Below, piece by piece: positions 1 through 8,535 of a stretch of DNA of 39,201 nt. A program made the translations under genes and the position numbers. Source of the DNA: Cupriavidus sp. 2SB (lineage in GTDB: Bacteria > Pseudomonadota > Gammaproteobacteria > Burkholderiales > Burkholderiaceae); the NCBI RefSeq assembly GCF_005503625.1, contig NZ_SCMX01000064.1:1-39201 (forward strand), in the 5' to 3' direction. Within the stretch, counting starts at the first letter, position 1. Each line of letters begins with the position of its first letter. The notes beneath the pieces were generated by a model. That model was not told where the DNA came from, made no database searches, and saw nothing but the letters and a program-made list of their open reading frames with translations.

Positions 1-963
1 GATCCCTCCGCATCGCTCTTCATGGCGCGCCTGCTCAAGGAAGCGGGACTGCCCGACGGCGTGTTCAATGTCGTCCAAGGTGACAAGACCGTGGTGGATG
101 CCCTCCTCCATCATGACGACATCAAGGCGGTCAGCTTCGTGGGCTCCACCCCGATTGCGAACTACATCTACGAAACGGGCGCGAAGCTTGGCAAGCGCGT
201 CCAGGCACTGGGCGGCGCGAAGAACCACATGGTGGTGATGCCCGATGCAGACATCGACCAGGCCGTCGACGGACTGATCGGCGCTGCCTATGGTTCCGCT
301 GGCGAGCGCTGCATGGCGATTTCCGTTGCCGTGCTCGTTGGCGATGTGGCCGACAAGATCATGCCGAAGCTGGAAGCCCGCGCACGCGAACTGATCATCA
401 AGAACGGTATGGAGGCCGACGCCGAAATGGGCCCGGTTGTCACGGGGCAAGCGCTTGAACGAATCGAGAACTACATTGCGCTTGGCGTCGAAGAAGGCGC
501 GAAGCTCGTCGTCGATGGCCGGAATTACAAGGTCCCCGGCCATGAACAAGGCTTCTTTACTGGCGGCACGCTCTTTGACAACGTCACGCCCGAGATGCGC
601 ATCTACAAGGAAGAGATCTTCGGCCCGGTGCTGTCATGCGTGCGCGTGGATGATTTCACGGAAGCGGTGAAGCTGGTCAACGCACACGAGTTCGGCAACG
701 GCGTCGCCTGCTATACGCGTGATGGTCAGGTGGCTCGCGAGTTTGGTCGCCGCATCGAAGTGGGGATGGTCGGTATCAACGTGCCCATTCCTGTCCCGAT
801 GGCATGGCACGGCTTTGGTGGCTGGAAGCGCTCGTTGTTTGGCGATACGCACGCATACGGCGAAGAAGGCGTGCGGTTCTACACCCGGCAGAAGAGCATC
901 ATGCAACGGTGGCCGAACGACACGGCGCGCGGCGCGGAATTCGCCATGCCCACTGCCAAGTAA
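1..963 (+). CDS. mmsA: Methylmalonate-semialdehyde dehydrogenase (CoA-acylating), 3' part
   Basis: This is the C-terminal part of an aldehyde-dehydrogenase-superfamily enzyme. The frame is open from base 1 (DPSASLF precedes the first internal Met at 22), so the true start lies before the window. About 320 of the usual roughly 500 residues are visible. The catalytic cysteine sits in the GERCMA motif (Cys codon at 310-312). The EEIFGPVL motif and the MmsA-type ending (GFGGWKRSLFGDTHAYGEEGVRFYTRQK) are intact. MmsA enzymes convert methylmalonate semialdehyde or malonate semialdehyde plus CoA and NAD+ to propionyl-CoA or acetyl-CoA and CO2, in valine, beta-alanine and inositol catabolism. It is convergent with sorB. 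The family assignment is firm; the pathway cannot be judged because the upstream neighbours are missing. Confidence 0.92.
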   Translation, partial: DPSASLFMARLLKEAGLPDGVFNVVQGDKTVVDALLHHDDIKAVSFVGSTPIANYIYETGAKLGKRVQALGGAKNHMVVMPDADIDQAVDGLIGAAYGSAGERCMAISVAVLVGDVADKIMPKLEARARELIIKNGMEADAEMGPVVTGQALERIENYIALGVEEGAKLVVDGRNYKVPGHEQGFFTGGTLFDNVTPEMRIYKEEIFGPVLSCVRVDDFTEAVKLVNAHEFGNGVACYTRDGQVAREFGRRIEVGMVGINVPIPVPMAWHGFGGWKRSLFGDTHAYGEEGVRFYTRQKSIMQRWPNDTARGAEFAMPTAK

Positions 964-975
964 CATCGTGGAGAA

Positions 976-1002
976 CGAGGCCGCGCTGTTCTGCGCGCCT
1001 CG
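976..1002 (+). terminator. Probable terminator of mmsA
   Basis: A GC-rich inverted repeat (CGAGG-C-CGCGC, six-base loop, GCGCG-CCTCG; one bulged C) begins 13 bases after the mmsA stop. A short T run (ATTTTTA) follows about 11 bases after the stem. A second small hairpin (GTAGCCA/TGGCTAC, 1027-1047) lies just before the convergent sorB stop. The T run is farther from the stem than in a textbook intrinsic terminator, so the call is tentative. Confidence 0.45.
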
Positions 1003-1051
1003 TCCAGGCAAGGATTTTTATCTTGAGTAGCCACGCGATCTGGCTACCGTA

Positions 1052-1417
1052 TTAGTGCGGGGTGGCTGCAGACGCCTCCTTGGCTGCCGTCTTCTTCGCC
1101 TCCGCACCATATGTCTTGACGAGGTAGTCCACGATGGGCTCGACGTCCTCATCCTTCAGCGGCGCACCGAAAGGCTTCTTCATCTTCTTTACCGTTGCAT
1201 CCCAATAGGCGCGGGGTGAAGTGGATGGCTGTGTACTGACGTACTGCGCCGAATGGCAAGTCATGCAGTTTTGCAATGCGAGGTTGTAACCTGGCAGGCT
1301 GCTCGGCTTGTAAATGGCAGTCTCCTGCGGCAACTTGATTTCTTTAGGCGCGGCCCACGCCAAGGAACTGGCGAGCGCTGCGGCGGCGATGGCAATGACG
1401 ACTCGAGTTGTTTTCAT
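1052..1417 (-). CDS. sorB: Sulfite dehydrogenase cytochrome c subunit (SorB-like)
   Basis: A 121-residue periplasmic c-type cytochrome. The N-terminus is a Sec signal peptide (MKTTRVV then an Ala-rich stretch ending AWA-AP). A single haem-attachment motif CMTCH lies at residues 51-55, with a candidate distal Met at about 79 in a Lys-rich stretch. The size matches the small SorB subunits that take electrons from the molybdenum subunit of sulfite:cytochrome c oxidoreductase. It starts 11 bases after the sorA stop, so the pair is almost certainly cotranscribed. The frame continues upstream into sorA, but the Met at 1417 gives the only sensible signal peptide. The role is inferred from the haem motif plus the sorA neighbour; by itself it would be called a generic class I cytochrome c. 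Confidence 0.85.
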   Translation of the reverse strand: MKTTRVVIAIAAAALASSLAWAAPKEIKLPQETAIYKPSSLPGYNLALQNCMTCHSAQYVSTQPSTSPRAYWDATVKKMKKPFGAPLKDEDVEPIVDYLVKTYGAEAKKTAAKEASAATPH

Positions 1418-1428
1418 CGCGCGCTCCC

Positions 1429-2676
1429 TCAGATCACCACAACCTGCGTGACTTCCACGACATTGCGCATATAGCCGGCGGGGTTCCAGCGCGGCGTCAT
1501 GGGCTGGATCTCTCCCGCCCGGCTGCGGGCTCTCACGCAGAGCTCGAGATTGCCCTTCCTGGAGGGCCGATAATCGATGCGCCACTCCCGAAATGAGTAC
1601 TTTCCCAGATCCTTCCCGAGCGTTGTCGGGTGCCACGTCTTGCCACCGTCGTCGGAAAGCGAAACCTCCGCGATGCCGCTACCACCGTCGAACGCGATGC
1701 CTTTGATCGTGGTCTTCGCATCCGCGCGCAGGGTCTGGTTGTGGCCGTGGCTGGTGATGAACGATCGGACGTTGAATCGGCCAATCGGCACGGTCTCGCT
1801 GGGCGTCGTCCCTGGCTCCACGCAAGCGCAGTCATTCTTCGGGATGCGGTACGCCGACTTGACCCAGAACCCGTCGAACGGCTTGTCGAGGACTTCAATA
1901 TGGGAGAGGTGCTTGACCCAGTAAGTCCCGTAGTAGCCTGGCACCACCAGACGCAGGGGATAGCCGTTGAGGAAAGGCAACTCCTTGCCATTCATCTGCC
2001 ATGCGAGCATGACTTCTCCGTCCATCGCATGGTCCAGCGCCAATGCCTTCATGAAATCGGGTCCGCCTTCCAGTGGCGGCCGATCGAGACCATCGAACGA
2101 CACCGCCACTGCGCCTGATTTCACCCCCGCCTTTTCCAGCACCGTACGAAGGGGAATTCCTGTCCAACGCGCGTTTCCCATGGCACCGTTACCCAACTGG
2201 CCGCCATTCACGCGAGGTGAGAAGAAACCGCGACTATTTCCCGAGCACTGGTTTACGGCGACAACTTCAACCGTCTTGCCCATCTTGCGCAATTCGCCAA
2301 GACTCAAATCCAAGGGTCGTCCGACATGGCCGTCAATCTTGAGCCGATACGTCGCAGCATCGATGGACGTCGGGATGCCGCTCCAGTGGTAGCGCACGAA
2401 AAAGGCATCGTTCGGGGTAATTGGCCCTTCATTGAAAACCTCGAAAGGCGTTTCCAACTGCGGCGGTCGATTGGTCAGCAGGATCAGTGGCCGCTTCTGG
2501 GGAAATGCAACAAGTTCACGGTGCCCGTTCTCAAAAGGCATGTCCCGTCCGAGCTGCGCGGCGAGAATTGACCTGCCATGGGCGCCCAACAGGCCTCCCA
2601 TGGCCAATGCGGCACCGCGCGCCAGAAAGTGCCGGCGCCGTGGAACGCTGGTCACCGGTTGGGAGTGAGTTTTCAT
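1429..2676 (-). CDS. sorA: Sulfite dehydrogenase molybdenum subunit (SorA-like, sulfite oxidase family)
   Basis: A 415-residue molybdopterin oxidoreductase of the sulfite oxidase family. A Tat signal is visible (RRRHFLARGAALAMGG, residues 13-28), so it is exported folded to the periplasm. The molybdenum-ligating cysteine is Cys144 in VNQCSGNSRGFF. The C-terminal part (about 285-415) fits the Mo-co dimerisation domain, with SDDGGKTW and a WRIDY motif. SorA oxidises sulfite to sulfate and passes electrons to the SorB cytochrome encoded immediately downstream. A good Shine-Dalgarno (AGGAGACACCCT) precedes the ATG. Such enzymes detoxify or conserve energy from sulfite released in sulfonate or thiosulfate metabolism. 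No sulfonate-cleavage gene lies beside it, so the sulfite source is unknown. Confidence 0.88.
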   Translation of the reverse strand: MKTHSQPVTSVPRRRHFLARGAALAMGGLLGAHGRSILAAQLGRDMPFENGHRELVAFPQKRPLILLTNRPPQLETPFEVFNEGPITPNDAFFVRYHWSGIPTSIDAATYRLKIDGHVGRPLDLSLGELRKMGKTVEVVAVNQCSGNSRGFFSPRVNGGQLGNGAMGNARWTGIPLRTVLEKAGVKSGAVAVSFDGLDRPPLEGGPDFMKALALDHAMDGEVMLAWQMNGKELPFLNGYPLRLVVPGYYGTYWVKHLSHIEVLDKPFDGFWVKSAYRIPKNDCACVEPGTTPSETVPIGRFNVRSFITSHGHNQTLRADAKTTIKGIAFDGGSGIAEVSLSDDGGKTWHPTTLGKDLGKYSFREWRIDYRPSRKGNLELCVRARSRAGEIQPMTPRWNPAGYMRNVVEVTQVVVI

Positions 2677-2883
2677 AGGGTGTCTCCTGTGGTCTTACCT
2701 GCTTATCTATATGGAGCGTAACGGCGAAAGCACGTGTGGGTCTAACTTGCTTTTCTTGTATGCCTGATCGATTTCTTTAATAATGCTGCGCATCCACATC
2801 CCTGCAATTCCGGTGAGGGCGTTCTCGGCTTTCTCGGCTTTGTGGCAGCTATGATGGCTGCCTTCCCGGTTCGCATATTCAAG

Positions 2884-3396
2884 ATGTCAGACACTCCGCA
2901 ACAGCGCCTGATTGCGCAGCTTGGCCTGGTGCCGCACCCCGAGGGCGGCTTTTACCGTGAGACTTATCGTGACGAGGCGCGCGTGACGCGTACCGTTGAT
3001 GGTGAAGCGCGTTCAGCGTCCACGGCGATCTACTACCTGCTTTGCGATGCGGCGTATTCAGCGTGGCACCGTATTCGCTCGGATGAGATCTGGCACTTCT
3101 ACGCTGGCGATCCGCTTCATGTGCACTGGCTGGATTCGGCCGGAACGCTGGTCACGCATCGGCTCGGGAATCCGTTGGTGGATCCGGATACGGTCTTTCA
3201 GGCCGTGGTGCCCGCTGGCTGCTGGTTTGCCGCGGAACGTGTGCCGGGTGCCAGCGGTGGCGCCGGCTACTCCTTGGCGGGTTGTACGGTGGCGCCCGGG
3301 TTCGAGTTCAGTGAGTTCGAGCTTGCGGATGTCGCGTCGATCACGACAGCGCATCCCGGGCATGCGGAGGTTCTGAGGCGGCTGATCCGCTGTTAG
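2884..3396 (+). CDS. Cupin_5 (DUF985) family protein
   Basis: A 170-residue protein with the conserved N-terminal signature of the cupin_5/DUF985 family (LGLVPHPEGGFYRETYRD, about residues 13-30), followed by the jelly-roll segment with WHFYAGDPL and a C-terminal APGFEFSEFELA motif. Family members are small soluble cupins, sometimes compared to sugar-nucleotide epimerases; no enzyme activity is established generally. The frame also has an upstream ATG at 2842, which would add MAAMMAAFPVRIFK. I prefer 2884 because the family homology begins there, although neither start has a strong ribosome-binding site. It is divergent from sorAB and convergent with the SDR gene. The function is unknown. Confidence 0.8.
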   Translation: MSDTPQQRLIAQLGLVPHPEGGFYRETYRDEARVTRTVDGEARSASTAIYYLLCDAAYSAWHRIRSDEIWHFYAGDPLHVHWLDSAGTLVTHRLGNPLVDPDTVFQAVVPAGCWFAAERVPGASGGAGYSLAGCTVAPGFEFSEFELADVASITTAHPGHAEVLRRLIRC

Positions 3397-3488
3397 GTCA
3401 CGCATTGGCCCGGATACGCGCGCCCTGCTCTGCCGCGTTGTAACGGGCTGACCGGATTTGCCGTCGCCCGTGTTCAGAACTCAAGCGT

Positions 3489-4283
3489 TCAGACCACAAG
3501 CGGTGTGGTGGCCCCATCGATCGAAAGTATGGCGCCGGAGATGTAGCTGGCGCGCGCCGATGCGAGGAACAGCACGGCATCTGCGATTTCCTCGGGCTTC
3601 GCCAGCCTTCCCGGCCCGGTGCGGTCATTGGCTTTGCGCAGCGCCTCTTCGATGGTCGTGCCGGCCAGTTTCGCTTCGGCCTCCAGCCCCTGGTTGAGTC
3701 TTTCCGTACGGGTGACGGAAGGATTGACCGCATTGACCCGCACGCCAGATCGTCCGTAGGCGTTTGCCAGCCCTGCCGTCGCCAGCATCAGGGCGGCGTT
3801 GGCTGCGCCACCCGGCAAATGGGTTGGGCTGGGGACCTTGCCACCCATCCCCACAATGTTGACGATCGCGCCACTGCCTGCCTGTCCCATCCGCTTGATG
3901 ACCGGATCGATGACATTGATGTAGCTGAAATACTTCGCATCCATGGCATCGCGCCATGATTGTGGGGTGAGATCCGTGAAAGGGGTCCGACGCGCGCCGC
4001 CCGCCGATGTCACGAGGATATCGATACCGCCTAGCGCGGCCACAACCTCATCCACCGCACGCTCCGCGCTTTTCGCGTCGATGAGGTCGGCGGACGCGGA
4101 CACCACGTCAGCGGCTGGAAAATCGCCAGCCAGTGTGGTCAGCGCTGCCGAAAGATTTGTCTCGCTACGTCCGACAATCGCAACCTTTGCGCCCTCGCGC
4201 AGGAAGGCTCTGGCGCAGGCCAGGCCGATGCCACGACTGCCCCCGGTAATCAACACACGCTTGCCGCCAAGGTCCAGGTCCAT
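3489..4283 (-). CDS. Atypical SDR-family protein lacking the YxxxK catalytic motif
   Basis: A 264-residue Rossmann-fold short-chain dehydrogenase/reductase. The N-terminal nucleotide motif TGGSRGIG (residues 13-20) and the cofactor region TSAGG (92-96) are clear. The C-terminal SGAILSIDGA ending is also typical. The segment that normally holds Ser and Tyr-x-x-x-Lys reads IVNIVGMGG then PGGAANAAL (157-165), so neither the Tyr nor the Lys is present at the expected spacing. It may bind NAD(P) without standard SDR chemistry, or use a different proton donor. The start at 4283 is set by an excellent Shine-Dalgarno (GGAGGCAAAC); an upstream in-frame Met adds 16 unconvincing residues. It is a single-gene unit between cupin and GGDEF/EAL genes. 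Substrate unknown. Confidence 0.8.
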   Translation of the reverse strand: MDLDLGGKRVLITGGSRGIGLACARAFLREGAKVAIVGRSETNLSAALTTLAGDFPAADVVSASADLIDAKSAERAVDEVVAALGGIDILVTSAGGARRTPFTDLTPQSWRDAMDAKYFSYINVIDPVIKRMGQAGSGAIVNIVGMGGKVPSPTHLPGGAANAALMLATAGLANAYGRSGVRVNAVNPSVTRTERLNQGLEAEAKLAGTTIEEALRKANDRTGPGRLAKPEEIADAVLFLASARASYISGAILSIDGATTPLVV

Positions 4284-4638
4284 GTTTGCCTCCAGATTGT
4301 CATGGGCGAACCCTAGCACGATGACGGCCAATCGTCAGAGCCCCCCCCTCGCCTGGAACTCGCCTCGTTCAGGCGGGCATTTTGCTGGCGATAACGAGAT
4401 TGCCTAAATTTCGCCAGGGGATGGCCGTTGAACTTGCTGATTCAACGCTATCACCGCTTTCAGCCCCGCAGGCAGGAAACATACAGTTGAAAAAGGACGG
4501 TAACGTGATGTTTTCGACGCAGGAAAGTCGACTTCACGCGAGGACGTCCAGGCCGCGGCGGTAATGCTTGTCGGCTTGGCTCACCTCGACTAGCCTGCTA
4601 TCGACAACGATTCTTCGCAGCGCGGCAAGACCCATTTG
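4284..4638. other. Intergenic region between divergent SDR and GGDEF/EAL genes
   Basis: No convincing gene is seen in these 355 bases. A 60-codon open frame at 4382-4564 has no recognisable domain and no good ribosome-binding site. A small inverted repeat (GTTGAA / TTCAAC, 4427-4432 and 4441-4446) lies in a locally AT-richer stretch that could hold promoters for either flanking gene. No consensus promoter can be assigned with confidence. Confidence 0.4.
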
Positions 4639-7281
4639 ATGCCAGAACGTTCGACCATCCTGAATGGCAAAGCCCTTCATCGACTACGTCAGATATTTTC
4701 CCCGTTGAATCTGGCGGCGGCGGCATGGTTGATCGCAACATGGGCGTTTGCGACGTTCCAGCTCGTGAACGAGCGGGACCGCTTGCTGCGCGATGCCGCT
4801 ACACGCACGCAAGCGGAAGCAGTGGCCTTTGGCGCGTACTCGAAATCCAGCATCCTGAGGCTCTCGGAATTCCTTCTTGCGTTGCGGGCCGGTTGGCTGG
4901 TGGGCGAGACGGGGTTCGTCAACATGGTGCGCGAGCGGCAGAACCTGGTCGTGGACCTGTCGTTCCAGGTAGCAGTGATCGACAAGCACGGGCTGCTCAT
5001 CTACTCGTCCATCGCTCCGCCGACTGCTGGCGAGAGGGTCGATCTCAGCGACCGCGAGCATTTCCGGTTTCATCAGAACGCGGCTGGGCGTGACATGCTG
5101 TTCATCAGCGATCCGGTGAAGGGAAAAGTCTCGCGCAAATGGTCGATCCAGTTTACGCGCCCCATCCTGCGCGACGGCCGCTTCGATGGCGTCATCGTGG
5201 TCTCCGTCAGTCCGGAGCAGTTCGCCAGCTTTGCGCAGACGTTCACAAACCGCGAGGGTGAGGTGGCGTCGGTTATCAAGAATTCCGGCCAGATTCTTGC
5301 GCGCTTGCCGGCGCTGGAGGGTTCGCTTGCCAGGGCGGTCAGCAACCGGCCCTACCTTGCGAGCGATTCGCCCCAGTCCGGCAGCTTCCGCGCGGTGTCG
5401 GCCTCGGAGAACATCGAACGGGTCTTCGGATACTCTCGCGTGCCGGAGTTCGAGCTCAATTTCGTGGTGGGTCAGTCGGTGGATCTGGTGCTGGCGCCAT
5501 ACAAGGTCTATCGGCGCGTGGCATTTGCCGGTGCGATTGCTTCCACACTGCTGCTTGGCCTGCTGTACTACAGCCTGCGCCGCTCCATGGCCGAGCGACG
5601 GCGCCATCTGGAGGAGATGCGGCTGGCCTCCATCGTCTATTCATCCAGCAGCGAGGCCATGGTAGTGACGTCGCTCGACGGCACCATTATCGATGTGAAT
5701 CCGGCCTTTGCCACGGCCACGGGCTATGCCGCCGAAGAGATCAGGGGCCGCCCAGGGTATCGCCTCAACGGCACCGCGAATGCGGCCGGGCTGGTCGAAC
5801 GCCTGCGGGCCTCGTTAAAAGCCAAGGGCAGCTGGAGCGGCGAATTTTCGATTCGTCGCAAGGACGGCAGCGAATTTCCTGCCTACCTGACCGTGGACAC
5901 CTATCTGCACCACGCGTATGGGGAGCGCCGTCGGGTCGCGCTGATCCATGACATCACCGAGAAACGCCAGGCGGAGGAAGTCATCCGGCATCAGGCAAAC
6001 TTCGACGCGCTGACTGACCTGCCCAACCGCCGCCTGTTCTTCGGACGCCTGGAGCAAGAGATCGAGCGTTCGCGCGGCACGCAACATGTGCTGGGCCTGT
6101 TGTTCATCGATCTGGATCGGTTCAAGGAAGTGAACGATACCCTTGGCCACGATCAGGGCGACCAGTTGCTACTTGAGGCGGCCCGCCGCATTGCGGGATC
6201 GGTGCGCGCATCGGACACCGTTGCGCGGCTGGCCGGCGACGAGTTCACGGTGATCCTGCCCGAGGTGGGCGACGCCGGCGTTGCCGCGAACATCGCGGAG
6301 GCCATCCTGAAACAGATTGCCGCGCCCTATCGCCTGGCCGGCGAGCTTGTGGAGGTGTCTGCAAGCATTGGCGTGGCAACGTTCCCAAAGGATGCCGACA
6401 ATGCCGAGGCCCTGCTGGTGTACGCCGACCACGCGATGTTTGCCGCCAAGGAGGAAGGCCGCAATCGCTGGAAGGTGTTCACCCAATCCCTGCTGCAAGC
6501 CGAGCGGGAGCGTCTGCGCATCACACAGGACCTCCGTACGGCGCTCGCGTCGAATCAGTTCGCGCTGCACTACCAGCCCATCGTCGATTTGCGCACAGGC
6601 AAGGTCTGCAAGGCGGAAGCCCTCATTCGCTGGAACCACCCGCTGCGTGGACCCATCCCTCCGGCGGACTTCATCGCGGTTGCGGAGGAGTCCGGCCTCA
6701 TTATCGATATTGGCCGCTGGGTACTGGCGGAGGCCGTGGATCAGCTCGCGCGCTGGCAGGCGCTGCTGGGCAAGGACTTCCAGATATCGGTCAACAAATC
6801 CCCTATCGAGTTCCGCGCGCCGGCGAGCGGCCCCGAGTCCTGGTCCAGCATGATCGAGCGCCGGAAGGTGCCGGTGGGCGGTCTTGTCATCGAGATTACC
6901 GAAGGCTCGCTGATGGAGCAAAGCATCGATGCCATGGATCAGCTCTCTCGCTTCCAGGCCGCCGGCATCGAGATCGCGCTCGACGATTTCGGGACGGGCT
7001 ATTCGTCCTTGTCGTACCTGCGCCGCCTGGATATCGACTACATCAAGATCGACCGGTCCTTCATCCGTTCACTGACGCGCGGTCCGGACGACGTGGCGCT
7101 GTGCCGGGCCATCATCAGCATGGCGCATGCGCTGCGTATCCGCGTGATTGCCGAGGGCGTGGAAACCGAGTCGCAGCGCGACATCCTGGTGGCTGCCGGC
7201 TGCGACTACGGTCAAGGCTACTTCTTCTGTCCGCCGGTGGAAGCCAGCGCCTTCGAGGCATTCGTGAGTGCCGTAACTTGA
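4639..7281 (+). CDS. Membrane-bound sensor diguanylate cyclase/phosphodiesterase (PAS-GGDEF-EAL)
   Basis: An 880-residue cyclic-di-GMP signalling protein. Order: transmembrane segment (about 20-42), periplasmic Cache/CHASE-like sensor domain (about 45-285), second transmembrane segment (about 295-313), PAS domain (about 325-440), GGDEF domain (about 450-610) and EAL domain (about 630-875). The GGDEF signature is AGDEF at 532-536, a permitted variant, and an inhibitory RxxD site (RASD, 523-526) lies exactly five residues before it. The EAL motif is at 660-662 (EALIRWNHP), and DDFGTGYSS (782-790) with KIDRSF supports an active phosphodiesterase. Both domains could therefore be functional; direction in vivo is unknown. 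A TTG at 4636 directly precedes the ATG and could be the start instead. Monocistronic by position. Confidence 0.92.
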   Translation: MPERSTILNGKALHRLRQIFSPLNLAAAAWLIATWAFATFQLVNERDRLLRDAATRTQAEAVAFGAYSKSSILRLSEFLLALRAGWLVGETGFVNMVRERQNLVVDLSFQVAVIDKHGLLIYSSIAPPTAGERVDLSDREHFRFHQNAAGRDMLFISDPVKGKVSRKWSIQFTRPILRDGRFDGVIVVSVSPEQFASFAQTFTNREGEVASVIKNSGQILARLPALEGSLARAVSNRPYLASDSPQSGSFRAVSASENIERVFGYSRVPEFELNFVVGQSVDLVLAPYKVYRRVAFAGAIASTLLLGLLYYSLRRSMAERRRHLEEMRLASIVYSSSSEAMVVTSLDGTIIDVNPAFATATGYAAEEIRGRPGYRLNGTANAAGLVERLRASLKAKGSWSGEFSIRRKDGSEFPAYLTVDTYLHHAYGERRRVALIHDITEKRQAEEVIRHQANFDALTDLPNRRLFFGRLEQEIERSRGTQHVLGLLFIDLDRFKEVNDTLGHDQGDQLLLEAARRIAGSVRASDTVARLAGDEFTVILPEVGDAGVAANIAEAILKQIAAPYRLAGELVEVSASIGVATFPKDADNAEALLVYADHAMFAAKEEGRNRWKVFTQSLLQAERERLRITQDLRTALASNQFALHYQPIVDLRTGKVCKAEALIRWNHPLRGPIPPADFIAVAEESGLIIDIGRWVLAEAVDQLARWQALLGKDFQISVNKSPIEFRAPASGPESWSSMIERRKVPVGGLVIEITEGSLMEQSIDAMDQLSRFQAAGIEIALDDFGTGYSSLSYLRRLDIDYIKIDRSFIRSLTRGPDDVALCRAIISMAHALRIRVIAEGVETESQRDILVAAGCDYGQGYFFCPPVEASAFEAFVSAVT

Positions 7282-7369
7282 GCCAATGCCTCGCTGGCGC
7301 AGTCACTGGCGGTCCCCTTCCCGCCGAACGCCTCCAGCAACGCGGCCGGGATGGCTCGCCAGCCGTCGG

Positions 7370-8461
7370 TCAGAACCGGTGACGCAGGCCCACGCTGATC
7401 GAGCGTGCATCGTCGCCGCTGCCGGGATCGATGGCGATGCTGTTGTTGGTCACGCTGCCCCCAGGACTGTTATGCACGTAGACCGCGCGCAGGTAGGCGG
7501 TGGTGCGCTTGCTGAGATCGTGGTCCCAGCCGATGGTCATGCTCCAGGGACGCTCGCCGCCACCCAGTATCTGCCGCTTGATCGCCACGGCCTTGAACGT
7601 GTCTTTCTGCGTGACGTTCCAACTGAACGTGATGCCGTAGTGCCGCGCCACCCGTGTCGCGGCGAGCTTGCTGCTGGCCTGCGCGAGCAGCAATCCGACC
7701 TCTACGGGCTTGAAACGGTACGAGCCACCCAGGAAGTGGTTCGACGTCAGCACGGTGGGCACCTGCGGCAGGTTGGTGCCGGTGTACATGCCCTGGTAGC
7801 TGTAGAACGCATATGCGTTGCCGGCTTCATACGTCGCGTTCATGCCGAAGTTGGTGCCCGAGCGCGGATTGCCCGGTACCTCGCCTGGCGCCACGGCCGC
7901 ACCGAACGCGAAGCCACCCCAGTTGGGCGAGAAGTACTGCACGGCATTGTCGAAGCGCGCGCCATACGCCACGTGGCCGGTGCCCTGCGACGCCGTGGCG
8001 CTCAACAGGTTGAATGGCGACACCATGCCGTTCAGCAGGAACGGGTCCAGCCGCAGCAATGCATAGAACGACGGCGTGTACTGCCTGCCCAGCCGGATTT
8101 CGCCCGAGGTGTTGTTGGACAGTCCCATCCACGACTGGCGGCCGAACAGGCGGCCATTGCCGAAGAACTCGGCGCCGGTATCGATGTTGAAACCGGACTC
8201 GACCAGGAAGTTGGCCTTGGTGCCACCGCCCAGGTCCTCGATGCCACGCAGCCCCCAACGGGACGCCGCCTGCTGGCCCTCACGCATCCGTACCACGCTT
8301 TGCGAACCCTTCGCATACTCGATCGACGCGTCGGCCACGCCGAACAACTGCACCGTCATGGCCGTGGCCCCGCCGCTGGCTAGTGCCAGGCAAGTGCCGA
8401 GGCCCAGGCTTGTACCGAGCGCCGCGCCAGACAACCATTGGCTTCCGTTCTTCTCTCTCAC
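7370..8461 (-). CDS. Outer-membrane general porin (Porin_4 / Burkholderiales type)
   Basis: A 363-residue trimeric-type porin. It has an N-terminal signal peptide (hydrophobic, ending near GGATA), then the classic first strand VQLFGVADASIEY. The WGLRGIEDLGGGTKANFLVESGF motif and the RLFGRQSWMGLSN segment are typical, and the chain ends in GLRHRF with the C-terminal Phe used for Bam recognition. The start is a GTG at 8461, needed to include the signal peptide, with GGGAGACAGCAGC as Shine-Dalgarno. It is the last gene of the CoA-transferase/acyl-CoA dehydrogenase/Bug series and probably admits the same small anionic substrate. A 7-bp tandem repeat sits directly upstream of the ribosome-binding site. 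Confidence 0.9.
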   Translation of the reverse strand: MREKNGSQWLSGAALGTSLGLGTCLALASGGATAMTVQLFGVADASIEYAKGSQSVVRMREGQQAASRWGLRGIEDLGGGTKANFLVESGFNIDTGAEFFGNGRLFGRQSWMGLSNNTSGEIRLGRQYTPSFYALLRLDPFLLNGMVSPFNLLSATASQGTGHVAYGARFDNAVQYFSPNWGGFAFGAAVAPGEVPGNPRSGTNFGMNATYEAGNAYAFYSYQGMYTGTNLPQVPTVLTSNHFLGGSYRFKPVEVGLLLAQASSKLAATRVARHYGITFSWNVTQKDTFKAVAIKRQILGGGERPWSMTIGWDHDLSKRTTAYLRAVYVHNSPGGSVTNNSIAIDPGSGDDARSISVGLRHRF

Positions 8462-8475
8462 GCTGCTGTCTCCCG

Positions 8476-8524
8476 TTCTGTGTTTTGTGTTTTGTGTTTT
8501 GTGTTCTGTGTTTTGTGTCCTGCG
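8476..8524. repeat. 7-bp tandem repeat (TTYTGTG, six copies plus one degenerate)
   Basis: Six consecutive 7-base units occur (TTCTGTG, three TTTTGTG, TTCTGTG, TTTTGTG), followed by a decayed copy TCCTGCG. The array fills most of the 74-base gap between the Bug receptor stop and the porin start, ending about 14 bases before the porin GTG. A 7-bp unit is not a multiple of three and is the kind of array that can change length by slipped-strand mispairing. Here it is outside both reading frames, so an effect could only be on spacing, mRNA structure or promoter geometry. Confidence 0.9.
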
Positions 8525-8535
8525 TATTCGTATCG

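Noticed and set aside
4382..4564. 60-codon open frame between the SDR and GGDEF/EAL genes
   Set aside because: No domain, no convincing ribosome-binding site, and an atypical composition.
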